Shown here: in pieces, positions 7,449-17,818 of the stretch
Layout of the letters: each line of letters starts with the position of its first letter
Numbering within the stretch: position 1 is the first letter of the stretch
Assembly (NCBI RefSeq): GCF_001544975.2
Contig: NZ_FCOG02000002.1
Location: 62,001-126,000, forward strand
Source: Caballeronia arationis
Lineage (GTDB): Bacteria; Pseudomonadota; Gammaproteobacteria; Burkholderiales; Burkholderiaceae
DNA: 64,000 nucleotides
Direction: 5' to 3'
Program-made: the position numbers and the translations under genes
The notes under the pieces: generated by a model
The model's database searches: none
What the model was told of the DNA's origin: nothing
Seen by the model: only the letters and a program-made list of their open reading frames with translations

Positions 7449-8420
7449 ATGGGCATCGGGGACAGACTACTCGCCAAGACGGCGAACATCGGATCGAGGC
7501 CTTCGGAATCCGCTCCGCAGAAGACCAACGACTCGGAGCCCCGGACTTCGCCGGGTCGGTTGATGGATGCGCAGAACCGAATCAATTCCGCCCATGCACG
7601 GATCAAGGAACTCGAAACACAGCTCGCGGAAAAAGCTGCGCTCGAAGTCAGCCTCGACTCATTGGTCGAGGTGAACGGACGCCGTCGCAAGCTGACGCAG
7701 GAACAGTTTCAGGAACTCAAGAACAACTTGGCGCAGCACTCGCTCGCGACGCCCATCCTCGTACGCACCCTGCCTGACGACCGATTCGAGATCGTTGCCG
7801 GTCACAACCGCGTGGCGGCGTATCGCGAATTGGGTCGCAAAAGCATTCGGGCGAACATCGCGTCGATCGAAGAAGGCGAGATTGAGTTCGCGGCCTTCTT
7901 TTCGAATCTGCTTTCACCCTCGCTGACAGACTTCGAGAAGTACTGGAATTTCAAACGACTTCAGGAGATATCCGGGTTGTCGCGCGCCGAGATCTCGGAA
8001 AGCGCGGGCTTGAGCAAGAGTCACGTAACGCGGATTTTTTCGTTCGACGCACTCCCTGACGCCGCGAAGACCGCGCTTGCGGAAAAGCCAGAAAGACTGG
8101 GAAGCAACGCCGCACAGAAGCTCGCAGCTCTGGCGGAGTCCGGGAAAGCAGAGAAGGTCGTTGAAGCGATCCGCAGGCTGGTGGACGACGAGAGCTTCAC
8201 ACAGGATCGCGCGGTCGCGCTCGCAACGGAAAAACCTCGCGTGATCACGACAGCGCCAACCGTCATCAAGCGTGGGAAGCGGAAGGTTTGTGAAGTATCG
8301 GCTCGCAGCGGTGTCGTCGGCGTTCGATTTTTCGAAAAAGACGCGTCCGAAGCTGAATTGTGGGCCCAACGGATTACCGACTTCATCAATCAGTCTCTAG
8401 CGGACGCCGCAGACGACTGA
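7449..8420 (+). CDS. parB: ParB/RepB/Spo0J-family partition protein
   Basis: A 323-residue centromere-binding protein that partners ParA. A basic, flexible N-terminus and short coiled coil (RIKELETQLAEKAALE) lead into the ParB/Srx domain. The nucleotide-binding box that is usually GERR reads GHNR here (residues 118-121, in VAGHNRVAAYRELG). A helix-turn-helix follows (GLSRAEISESAGLSKSHVTRIF). The C-terminal 60 residues would dimerise. It starts immediately after the parA stop, so the pair is one transcript. Its parS sequence could not be recognised in the window. Confidence 0.92.
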   Translation: MGIGDRLLAKTANIGSRPSESAPQKTNDSEPRTSPGRLMDAQNRINSAHARIKELETQLAEKAALEVSLDSLVEVNGRRRKLTQEQFQELKNNLAQHSLATPILVRTLPDDRFEIVAGHNRVAAYRELGRKSIRANIASIEEGEIEFAAFFSNLLSPSLTDFEKYWNFKRLQEISGLSRAEISESAGLSKSHVTRIFSFDALPDAAKTALAEKPERLGSNAAQKLAALAESGKAEKVVEAIRRLVDDESFTQDRAVALATEKPRVITTAPTVIKRGKRKVCEVSARSGVVGVRFFEKDASEAELWAQRITDFINQSLADAADD

Positions 8421-8423
8421 GTG

Positions 8424-8518
8424 CCTAGTAGATTTTTGAATGAAATCAGTAAGTTAGCATCTCTTCATCGCGACGCAAAACTCGAACCTAGTAGAGTTCT
8501 CTTAAGAATCAACTAGTT
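8424..8518. repeat. Short repeats between parB and rep (iteron- or parS-like)
   Basis: CCTAGTAGA occurs at 8424-8432 and 8487-8495, 63 bases apart, and the core CTAGT recurs in the palindrome AACTAGTT at 8511-8518. The DNA here is clearly AT-richer than the genes around it. Short repeats before a rep gene could be initiator-binding iterons or ParB sites, but two full copies are too few for certainty. Confidence 0.35.
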
Positions 8519-8571
8519 ACGAACAACACTTAACAAAGGTTAGCCATGTAGTCAAACCTGCTTCAGAAAGA

Positions 8572-8603
8572 CAAAAGCCTTCGGCGCCAACCGAAGGCTT
8601 TTG
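8572..8603. terminator. Perfect 13-bp inverted repeat between parB and rep
   Basis: Arms CAAAAGCCTTCGG (8572-8584) and CCGAAGGCTTTTG (8591-8603) pair exactly with a six-base loop. With A4 on one side and T4 on the other it would work as a bidirectional intrinsic terminator, ending parAB transcription before rep. It may also act as a structured site in the origin. Confidence 0.7.
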
Positions 8604-8740
8604 AATATCGGGCTTAACTGTCGTTCGCCCGTTACGCTTCCCGACGCCAATCGGGTCACGAGTGCACACCTCGAAGTGTAGCGAATAGCGTTCGCCAGTC
8701 AAGCGTTTGACTTCCATTTTTCAGAAATGGGCGACTGGAC

Positions 8741-10027
8741 ATGCTTATCGCGCAACTTCCCGTTGCTGGCGAGGATGATGATCGTCTTCGCACACCCAAA
8801 TCGAACAATTCAGGCCAGGATCAAGCGGCGCTCGACGAGTACGCCTGCGACCGATCAAACCTTCCTTGGGTCATTTTCCGCGCCGCTCACCGAGCGAATC
8901 ACATCGCCGCACTGCCCGCGCGTTCGCGATCATTGCTCGCGGCCCTGGCGCGTACGGTCGACGCAAACCGTCCTTTCGCAGCCATCTTCGCTCGTCGCGA
9001 GCTCCTCACCGGCCGCGCGCTGCAATCCATGCGTACGTTCTACCGCAGCCTCGACGACCTCGAAGGCGAAGGGTTTATCACCCGTCCTCCTCAAAAACGG
9101 CACGGGGACGCCGGCCTGTTCGGCCGCGCGTACCTCCATCTCACAGAGAAGGCCGCAGCGCTGCTAGGGCTTGTCGACGAACCGGCTGCGCCCGCAGATC
9201 AGTCGACACCGACTTCGGCCGCTCAGGACCGCAGCGATTCGACGAGCCTTTCTTTGCGAACACCGTGTGTCACCGTGGCAGACGGCGCTATATATAAGGA
9301 TCTATACCCCAATAATCAAAAGAGACAACCGGCGACGCTCCCGACCGACCTTCACCGCCTGCTGAGCCTGGGCTTTCATCAATTCTTGATTTTCAAGTTG
9401 ATGCGCGAAGCGCGCCTGCAATCCAAACGCCTGTCCGATGTGGTCGAAGTCACCTGGGACCATCTGAAGCAAGCCAAACGTCCGATCAGTTATCTCCGCG
9501 CCCTGCTGCGCTCCCCGGTCGACTTTACACATCAGATTCGCGCGAAGGTTTTTGCTCGTGCCGAAATCGAAAGAACGCAGGTGAAAGCCTTGCAAACGAA
9601 AGACACGGTTCAGCGTCATGCTGGCGCGACGTTCTTCGATAGCGCGAACGAACGGCGCTTCGTACTTTCCGCGGATGGGCTCGAGATAACCGTCCATCAC
9701 TGTCGCGAATCGAAGCCACGCGTACGGATCGGCAACTGGGCGGAAGAATTCGCCGCCGCTCTTGGAGGTGGCATGCTCGAACCCGCGACACCGCAACGCG
9801 AATTTATCTTTACATCCAAGCTTGCGTCGGTTGTTCCTGCGTCGACGACGGAACGCCAGTCAGCCACGCGAGACAAGCCCGCGCCGGCTCGTGCGACAGT
9901 GATCGCCCAAAGTTTGAACGATATGAAGCGTCTGCTGCGGCAGGCAGGTGTCGGCGAGTCCACATTCGTACGTCGAAACACACGCAATGGCTCTCACACC
10001 GTGGCAGCCACGTCGAAGGGGAAGTAA
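8741..10027 (+). CDS. Replication initiator protein of the secondary replicon
   Basis: A 428-residue protein placed where Burkholderia second chromosomes carry the replication gene, directly after parAB. The segment RSRSLLAALARTV through RTFYRSLDDLEGEGFITRP looks like a winged helix of the kind found in phage-O/plasmid Rep proteins. The rest shows no catalytic motif. It would bind origin DNA and start replication of this replicon independently of chromosome 1. The 17-base dyad CCATTT-N5-AAATGG (8714-8730) ends 10 bases before the start codon and could be an autoregulatory operator. Family call is by position and the winged-helix segment, not by a diagnostic motif. Confidence 0.72.
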   Translation: MLIAQLPVAGEDDDRLRTPKSNNSGQDQAALDEYACDRSNLPWVIFRAAHRANHIAALPARSRSLLAALARTVDANRPFAAIFARRELLTGRALQSMRTFYRSLDDLEGEGFITRPPQKRHGDAGLFGRAYLHLTEKAAALLGLVDEPAAPADQSTPTSAAQDRSDSTSLSLRTPCVTVADGAIYKDLYPNNQKRQPATLPTDLHRLLSLGFHQFLIFKLMREARLQSKRLSDVVEVTWDHLKQAKRPISYLRALLRSPVDFTHQIRAKVFARAEIERTQVKALQTKDTVQRHAGATFFDSANERRFVLSADGLEITVHHCRESKPRVRIGNWAEEFAAALGGGMLEPATPQREFIFTSKLASVVPASTTERQSATRDKPAPARATVIAQSLNDMKRLLRQAGVGESTFVRRNTRNGSHTVAATSKGK

Positions 10028-10423
10028 AGTGTCCTTCTTTCTCTTGCACGGCAAAACCCTACAAAACGGGACTCTGGCGAAGCCGGAACTCGCGTCCAGG
10101 ACGAAGTGGGTCAGTCATGGTGTGGAGAACAGAAAACCCGCGATGGTCTCGATTGCACTCTCAGCGTAAGCAACTGAAGTTCTACGGCCAACCACTACTA
10201 AGTTATCCGAAATAAAAGAGCCAAGAAGCGCGCGTCTTCGAGCGATCGCACACAGCACGGACTTGCGATCGAGGTTTTCCTACTCCGTTCGTTAATCAAC
10301 CTAAAGGCAACAATGCATCTTCCCGGACGACTCACCTGATCGCCTCCCGGCCCTGTCTATGAAACCGTGCCATCATTGCCAGCAAAGGCGTCCAACGCGC
10401 ATGACCAACCTGACAGTTCACCT
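10028..10423. other. Non-coding region downstream of rep
   Basis: About 400 bases without a credible gene. It holds an imperfect DnaA-box-like TTATCCGAA (10203-10211) and an inverted repeat of CGATCGCA/TGCGATCG (10243-10250 and 10264-10271). Nothing else stands out. Part of the origin may extend here. Confidence 0.35.
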
Positions 10424-11110
10424 ATGATCCAGTTCTACTATCACCCGTCGCCGAACCCGGCGAAAGTCGCGCTGATGCTCGAAGAAACCGGCTTGCCTTA
10501 TGAACTCGTGCCCGTCGACACCCGCAAGGGCGAGCAGCATGCTGCCGCCTTCACGGCGATCAACCCGAACGCGAAGACCCCGGCATTGGTCGATGGTGAA
10601 GCGATGGTTTTCGACAGCAACGCGATCCTGCTCTATCTTGCCGAGAAAACCGGTCGCTTCCTCCCAGCCAACGCGCCGGAGCAACGCGCGCAGATGTATT
10701 CCTGGCTGATGTTCGTCGCCACTGGCGTCGGTCCATATTCGGGGCAAGCTGTTCACTTCAAGCACTTCGCGCCCGCGCCCAAGGAATACGCGGTCAATCG
10801 ATACGATTTCGAAGCCTGGCGTCACTGGAACATACTCGATGCAAGACTCGCTCAGCAGCCTTATATGCTGGGTGACGACTACACCATCGTGGATATGGCG
10901 GTGTGGGGTTGGGCCCGCGTGGTGCCGTTCGTGCTCGGGGCCGAGGCTTGGGACAAATTGCCGCACGTAAGACGTCTCTTCGACGAAATCAACCTCCGTC
11001 CGGCGGCGGCTCGTGCCGAAGCGCTTCGGACGGCGCATCAATTCAAGACCGAAATGGACGACGCAGCACGCCGTGTTCTGTTTCCGCAGAATGCGCGTCT
11101 TGAATCGTGA
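10424..11110 (+). CDS. Glutathione S-transferase family protein
   Basis: A 228-residue cytosolic GST with a thioredoxin-fold N-domain (MIQFYYHPSPNPAKVALMLEE, then the cis-proline segment KTPALVDG and the glutathione-binding DSNAILLYLAEK) and an all-helical C-domain ending in MLGDDYTIVDMAVWGWAR. The pattern is that of the bacterial Nu-like group (YfcG/YghU), which act as disulfide reductases. The frame opens at 10367, but ATG 10424 begins the fold correctly. It stands alone between rep and the sigma factor gene. Substrate unknown. Confidence 0.88.
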   Translation: MIQFYYHPSPNPAKVALMLEETGLPYELVPVDTRKGEQHAAAFTAINPNAKTPALVDGEAMVFDSNAILLYLAEKTGRFLPANAPEQRAQMYSWLMFVATGVGPYSGQAVHFKHFAPAPKEYAVNRYDFEAWRHWNILDARLAQQPYMLGDDYTIVDMAVWGWARVVPFVLGAEAWDKLPHVRRLFDEINLRPAAARAEALRTAHQFKTEMDDAARRVLFPQNARLES

Positions 11111-11188
11111 AGCAATCAAATAGCTTAAGGGTCCGATCAGTTCAGCGAGTCAATCCATCGCGTTCCTTAATCCCGATTAACTTTTCCC

Positions 11189-11218
11189 TTGCTGCGACGC
11201 AACAACCGTTGCTATAAT
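11189..11218 (+). promoter_or_regulatory. Extended -10 promoter upstream of the rpoD-like gene
   Basis: A perfect TATAAT at 11213-11218 preceded by TGC gives an extended -10 (TGnTATAAT). A weak -35, TTGCTG at 11189-11194, lies 18 bases upstream. A leader of about 240 bases separates it from the sigma factor gene; the stem GCGCGTTTTTGCGC begins a few bases after the promoter. Confidence 0.6.
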
Positions 11219-11458
11219 TAAAGGTTGCGCGTTTTTGCGCATGGTTTCAAACCGGCTCGCCCGATTCGCGGGCCGCGTTCTTTGCTCGTTGCGATCCTGG
11301 AAGTCGAGGGGCGCCTCGCGTCGTGAATTCGGCGCAAGGGGCGCGACGCCTGTAGCAAATGCCCGCGCAAGTGCGCGAGGCGGCTGCAAGAGGCGACGCC
11401 TGGCCCCCACACAGCCGATGGTCTCGTCATCGCCGAGCAAACCTGTCGAGGAGAAAGT

Positions 11459-13471
<2,013 letters not shown>

Positions 13472-13515
13472 GCAATCCTGGCGCGCTGGACCCGGCGCCA
13501 GTGTCAGCAGTCTCC

Positions 13516-13546
13516 CGCTCGTGAGCCGACCCGGCGCTCACGAGCG
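13516..13546. terminator. Stem-loop after the sigma factor gene
   Basis: Arms CGCTCGTGAGC (13516-13526) and GCTCACGAGCG (13536-13546) are exact complements with a nine-base loop, between two convergent genes. There is no T-run, so it may need Rho or simply block exonucleases. Confidence 0.55.
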
Positions 13547-13612
13547 TTCATCCCCGATTTAAACCCCGCATTCCTCGCGCGCCGCAAAGCGCGCGGCGGA
13601 TTGGCACGCCCG

Positions 13613-13969
13613 TCATTCCAGCATTTTGCGGTCGACGTTGCTCGACACGGTCGGCGTCGAGCACGACTCGAGCGCTGTGATCGCCTTTTTCGCAAGCGCC
13701 AGGGTTTCGTCGCAAGCGGGACGATCGCTGAATATCGCGCATCCGCCGCCGGCGTTCACCTTCGACAACGCTCGCCGCACGCGGTCGAGCGCAGCGTTCG
13801 CTGAACCCGCGTCGGCGATGAGTGCCGCTATATTGAACGCGCTTCCGGAAGCCGTCTCCACCCAGTTCGGGCACGCGGCTTCAGCCTGCGCCAGCGCCGA
13901 GAACAAGAGCGCAAAGAGGCCGGCGACCCAGAACCAGTGACGCCGCGGTCCAGCGGAAAAGGGTTTCAT
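13613..13969 (-). CDS. Small exported protein of unknown function
   Basis: A 118-residue protein with a clear signal peptide: a basic start (MKPFSAGPRRHW), a hydrophobic stretch (VAGLFALLFSALAQA) and a probable cleavage after AQAEA. The mature part is about 85 residues with four cysteines that could form two disulfides (CPNW, CAIF, ACDE, SCST). No family is recognised. It converges on the sigma factor gene with a stem-loop between them. Confidence 0.6.
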   Translation of the reverse strand: MKPFSAGPRRHWFWVAGLFALLFSALAQAEAACPNWVETASGSAFNIAALIADAGSANAALDRVRRALSKVNAGGGCAIFSDRPACDETLALAKKAITALESCSTPTVSSNVDRKMLE

Positions 13970-14485
13970 GATGATCCCCGCTACAAGAGTGCAGCCGCGC
14001 TTGCCGATGAAGGTCGCGAGCAGGCGCCCCGCGTGACCGCGCGCGACGTGACTGCATACATATACGGCCCGCGATCATCAGTGGATGTTGTCCACAGTTT
14101 CTGTTGGCAAACTTGTGGATATCCTGCCTGAGATTTCGACAAGGCACTGATACGAAAGAAGATTCGCCGCACGAACGATCGGTTGGCAGCAACGCGGATA
14201 GGCGTGTCGGAACGAAGCGATCCGAGGAAAGCTGTCACGGACAGCTTCCATGCAAACCACGGTAGCGATTCAAAAAACGCGAAGCAAGCGCGTCTCGCTG
14301 CGCTGCAACGGGAGCGAACGCCCCATCGGTAGCCATGCCTTGTCGGGGATGCCATCGCGTGGACAAAGTGGCATAACTCCGGCTGGGCGCGGCAAAAACC
14401 GATCGACAGAAGCTGTGTCCGACCAATCCACTCTTCCGACGAATTCGGCAACCGAGACCGAAGCCGTCCCCAACAGGAGGGCAAC
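13970..14485. other. Non-coding region with DnaA-box-like sites
   Basis: About 500 bases with no convincing gene. It contains TTGTCCACA at 14088-14096 and TGTGGATAT at 14114-14122, each one mismatch from the DnaA box TTATCCACA and facing each other, plus a partial GTGGAT at 14081-14086. An AGGAGG at 14474-14479 is the ribosome site of the next gene. Confidence 0.45.
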
Positions 14486-15226
14486 ATGGCGAACATCAAG
14501 ATTTCAGTCATCAACGCGAGCACGGTCCTGACCGATGCCGAGGTCAAGGCCGCAATTCCGGCCTTGCAAAAGCAGGTGCACGAGCATTTCGCGCCGGCCT
14601 GGGGTGTCGACGCCGATCTGACCTTCGTGCGCAAGAAGGGCAAACCGGCTGCGCGCAGCTGGTGGCTCAGCATTCTCGACAACTCCGATCAGGCGGGCGC
14701 GCTCGGTTATCACGATGTGACGAACGAAGGCCTTCCGCTCGGGAAGGTCTTCGCAAAGACCGATCAGCAATTCGGCAACAAGTGGACCGTCACGGCGAGC
14801 CACGAACTGCTGGAAATGCTCGCGGACCCCGAAATCAACCTGACGGTATTCGTGCAGCCGAGTGCGACGCAAGGCGTGCTCTACGCGTACGAAGTCTGCG
14901 ACGCCTGCGAAGCCGACAATCTCGGCTACGACATCGACGGCGTTACCGTGTCGGACTTCGTGTTTCCGTCGTGGTTCGAGCCGTCGCGGCCGGCCGGCAC
15001 GCGTTTCGACTATGGCAAGCATCTGAAGAAGCCGGTGCCCGCGCTCGCGCCGGGCGGCTACATCGGCGCGTTCGACGTGACGTCGGGCGGCGGCTGGAAT
15101 CAGATCAACGCGCAGAAAGTGCCGGCGACCTATCAGATGCGCGCGAAAGTCGGCACGCGGCGCGAGCGTCGCAGGACGCCGCGTGATCAGTGGCTCAAGA
15201 GCCGCGCGGCATTCAAGGGAGCGTGA
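14486..15226 (+). CDS. Hypothetical protein with an HELLE motif
   Basis: A 246-residue protein that I do not place in a named family. It begins with MANIKISVINAS and has no signal peptide. TASHELLEMLADPEIN around H106-E107-E110 resembles the zinc-binding helix of metallopeptidases, but HExxE replaces the usual HExxH, so peptidase activity is not assured. Cys pairs (CDACEADN) follow. The tail is very basic (RRERRRTPRDQW). A strong AGGAGG site supports the start. It stands alone between two non-coding stretches. Confidence 0.6.
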   Translation: MANIKISVINASTVLTDAEVKAAIPALQKQVHEHFAPAWGVDADLTFVRKKGKPAARSWWLSILDNSDQAGALGYHDVTNEGLPLGKVFAKTDQQFGNKWTVTASHELLEMLADPEINLTVFVQPSATQGVLYAYEVCDACEADNLGYDIDGVTVSDFVFPSWFEPSRPAGTRFDYGKHLKKPVPALAPGGYIGAFDVTSGGGWNQINAQKVPATYQMRAKVGTRRERRRTPRDQWLKSRAAFKGA

Positions 15227-15271
15227 GGCGCTGCCGACGCGCGCACCCGAGCCGCGTCGGCACGCTGACAT

Positions 15272-15841
15272 TCACACGGCGAAAGCCTGCACCGCCGTTC
15301 TGAGCTGGCGCGCTTCGGCATCGAGCGCGCCGGCCGCCGACGCCGCGTTCTGCACGAGTGTCACGTTCTGCTGCATGACGCGATCCATCTGCGAGACGGC
15401 GCCGTTCACCTGATCGATGCCGTCGCTTTGCTCGCGCGACGCCGTCGCTATGGCGTCGATCAGCGACGAAACACCGTTCACCGAGCCCAGCAATTCTGCG
15501 AGCGTCGCGCCCGCCTGCCGCACGGCAGCGCCGCTCGAATCGACTTGCGTGGTCACTTCGCTCGTAAGCGTGGAAATCTGCCGTGCCGCATCCGACGAAC
15601 GATGCGCGAGCGCCCGCACTTCCTGTGCGACCACCGCAAAGCCTCGCCCGAGCGATCCGGCGCGCGCCGCTTCGACCGACGAGATGGTTTGCAGCGCCTT
15701 CGCGCTTCCTTCGAAAACCTGGCGCAGCGTCGCATTGCCCTGCGCGACGCCGAAGAGCCCGGCGGCGCCTACGACGATCGTCACGGCCGCGACAGCGCCC
15801 GTGACGATCCATAGACGCGTCCTGACAGTGAGCTTTGTCAT
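15272..15841 (-). CDS. Methyl-accepting chemotaxis protein with a large internal deletion
   Basis: Only 189 residues, against about 500-550 for a normal receptor. The first 55 residues are a standard MCP start with the first membrane helix (LWIVTGAVAAVTIVVGAAGLFGVA). At residues 55-57 the sequence jumps into the middle of the signalling hairpin (SVEAARAGSLGRGFAVVA), then runs through the normal C-terminal half. Most of the periplasmic ligand domain, the second membrane helix, HAMP and the first half of the signalling domain are missing, yet the frame is kept. It is probably non-functional as a receptor. Start taken at ATG 15841, the normal MCP N-terminus; the frame is open further upstream. 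Confidence 0.8.
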   Translation of the reverse strand: MTKLTVRTRLWIVTGAVAAVTIVVGAAGLFGVAQGNATLRQVFEGSAKALQTISSVEAARAGSLGRGFAVVAQEVRALAHRSSDAARQISTLTSEVTTQVDSSGAAVRQAGATLAELLGSVNGVSSLIDAIATASREQSDGIDQVNGAVSQMDRVMQQNVTLVQNAASAAGALDAEARQLRTAVQAFAV

Positions 15842-15964
15842 TCCCGTTGAGATCTGGTCTGTAGATGATTTTTGTGGCCGCTGCGCGAGCAGGGGAGAGC
15901 GCACTCTACAGAAAGAAAGCGACCATTCGATGACAACGGGATTCAACGCATCGACGGGACGCGC

Positions 15965-16669
15965 TCAGTTGCGCTTCGGAATGTCGAGCGCCCGCACGAC
16001 GGCCGGCCGCGCGAGAAACGCGTCGAGCACCCGCGTGACATTCGGAAACTCGGCCATGCCGACCAGGTCGCGCGCCTCATAGAAGCCGCCGAGATTGCGC
16101 ACCCACGGAAAGACGGCCATGTCCGCGATGGTGTATTCGTCGCCCATGATCCATTCGCGGCCCACGAGACGCTGTTCGAGCACGTTGAGCAGCCGCTTCG
16201 ATTCCGCGACGTAGCGATCGCGCGGGCGCTTGTCCTCGTATTCCTTGCCCGCAAACTTGTGGAAGAAGCCGACCTGGCCGAACATCGGGCCGATGCCGCC
16301 CATCTGGAACATCAGCCACTGGATCGTCTCGTAGCGGCGCGCGACATCCTGCGGCATGAACTGGCCGGTCTTGTCGGCGAGATAGATCAGGATCGCGCCC
16401 GACTCGAAGAGCGCGAGCGGCTTGCCGCCGGGACCATCGGGATCGAGGATCGCCGGAATCTTGTTGTTCGGGCTCACCGACAGGAACTCGGGCGTCATCT
16501 GGTCGCTGGCATCGAAGCGCACCAGATGCGGCTCGTAAGGCAGGCCGGTTTCTTCGAGCATCGCCGATACCTTGACGCCGTTCGGCGTCGGCAGCGAATA
16601 GAGCTGGAGCAGTTCGGGGTGCAGGGCGGGCCACTTCTTCGTGACGAGAAAGTCGGAAAGATCGTTCAT
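15965..16669 (-). CDS. Glutathione S-transferase, YfcG/YghU-like (Nu class)
   Basis: A 234-residue GST. The N-domain starts with QLYSLPTPNGVKVSAMLEETGLPYE, whose TPNG motif is typical of the Nu class, followed by NNKIPAILDPDGPGG and ESGAILIYLADKTG. The C-domain has EWIMGDEYTIADMAVFPWVR. Nu-class enzymes such as E. coli YfcG and YghU reduce disulfides and peroxides with glutathione. It lies between the deleted chemoreceptor gene and phnC, on the opposite strand to phnC, so it is not part of the phosphonate block. Confidence 0.9.
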   Translation of the reverse strand: MNDLSDFLVTKKWPALHPELLQLYSLPTPNGVKVSAMLEETGLPYEPHLVRFDASDQMTPEFLSVSPNNKIPAILDPDGPGGKPLALFESGAILIYLADKTGQFMPQDVARRYETIQWLMFQMGGIGPMFGQVGFFHKFAGKEYEDKRPRDRYVAESKRLLNVLEQRLVGREWIMGDEYTIADMAVFPWVRNLGGFYEARDLVGMAEFPNVTRVLDAFLARPAVVRALDIPKRN

Positions 16670-16787
16670 CGGGTCCTCGGGCTATGAATGGTGTGCGGCA
16701 CGTCGTGCGTGCCGGGCAGGTCGTCCAATATAAACACTCCCGCAGCGCTTGTCTTTTCGCGCCCCAGCCGCGTTCGACACATGTATT

Positions 16788-16797
16788 CATCTAGACG
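16788..16797. promoter_or_regulatory. Possible PhnF operator upstream of phnC
   Basis: CATCTAGACG matches nine of ten bases of the palindrome CGTCTAGACG found between phnF and phnG (21781-21790). It is about 85 bases upstream of phnC, a position suited to control of the phnCDE transcript. Confidence 0.45.
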
Positions 16798-16881
16798 TCT
16801 CGCCAGCGTCACCTGCACGTCATCTTGCATTCCTAGAATCTCCCGAACGTTTCAACGCGCTTAGACCATTTCGAGGAAATC

Positions 16882-17784
16882 ATGGATGCAATTCGCATCG
16901 AGCGTCTTTCGAAGACGTTCGGCAATGGCCGCAAGGCACTCGACTCCATCGACCTGAAGGTGGGCACGGGAGAAATGGTCGCGCTGATCGGCGCGTCGGG
17001 CTCGGGTAAGTCGACGCTGCTGCGCCATATCGCAGGCTTCACCGCGCCGGATCTTGAGCCGTCGCACATTACGCTGCTCGGGCGGCCGATCCAGCAGAAC
17101 GGCAGGATCGTGCGCGAAGTGCGGCGGATCCGGCGCGATGTCGCGTTCGTGTTCCAGCAGTTCAATCTCGTCGGGCGACTCAGTGTGCGCACCAACGTGC
17201 TGATCGGCGCGTTGTCGCGCGTGTCGCTGTGGCGGCGTCTCGTCGGGCGCTTTCCAACTGTCGAACGCGAACTGGCGATGCAGTCGCTCGTGGCGATGGG
17301 GATCGGCGAACACGCGAACGAGCGCGCGAGCACGCTCTCCGGCGGCCAACAGCAACGCGCCGCACTCGCGCGGGCGCTGGTGCAGCGCGCGCGCATCGTG
17401 CTTGCCGACGAGCCGATCGCCTCGCTCGATCCCGAGTCGTCGCGTCGCGTGATGGACCTGCTGCGCTCGCTCAACGAGGACCACGGGCTGACGGCCGTCG
17501 TATCGCTGCATCAGATCGACGTGGCGATGAAGTATTGCGCGCGCACGGTTGCGTTGCGCGACGGCCGTGTTGTCTTCGATGGCCCGACCGACCACCTGAC
17601 GCCCGCCGTCTTGCGCGATCTGTACGGCGCGGCAGCGGACGAACTGCTGACCGATGCCGAAGCCGCCGAGCGCGATGCCGCCTGGGAAAACGCGCGCCGC
17701 GCGGAGCGCGTTCAGGCCCGCAGCAATGAAGCGTCCGCACATTCCGCAGCATTCGCTTCGGCGGCCTCCGCCGCCGGTTCCTGA
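16882..17784 (+). CDS. phnC: Phosphonate ABC transporter ATP-binding protein
   Basis: A 300-residue ATPase of the phosphonate importer. Walker [10 protein letters not shown] is near residues 37-45, the signature is LSGGQQQR, Walker B is [14 protein letters not shown] and the switch histidine is in VVSLHQID. The insert [19 protein letters not shown] is typical of PhnC. The C-terminal 40 residues form a charged, Ala-rich tail longer than in E. coli PhnC. First gene of phnCDE, separated from phnD by 34 bases. It couples ATP hydrolysis to uptake of phosphonates bound by PhnD. Confidence 0.95.
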   Translation: MDAIRIERLSKTFGNGRKALDSIDLKVGTGEMVALIGASGSGKSTLLRHIAGFTAPDLEPSHITLLGRPIQQNGRIVREVRRIRRDVAFVFQQFNLVGRLSVRTNVLIGALSRVSLWRRLVGRFPTVERELAMQSLVAMGIGEHANERASTLSGGQQQRAALARALVQRARIVLADEPIASLDPESSRRVMDLLRSLNEDHGLTAVVSLHQIDVAMKYCARTVALRDGRVVFDGPTDHLTPAVLRDLYGAAADELLTDAEAAERDAAWENARRAERVQARSNEASAHSAAFASAASAAGS

Positions 17785-17818
17785 TTCGAACCTCTGCCTT
17801 CTCACAGGACCTCATCAC

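Noticed and set aside
11231..11246. Sequence around TTGCGCAT resembling the Burkholderia chromosome 2 parS
   Set aside because: Only about 11 of 16 bases agree and the right half fails; it lies in the leader of the sigma factor gene.
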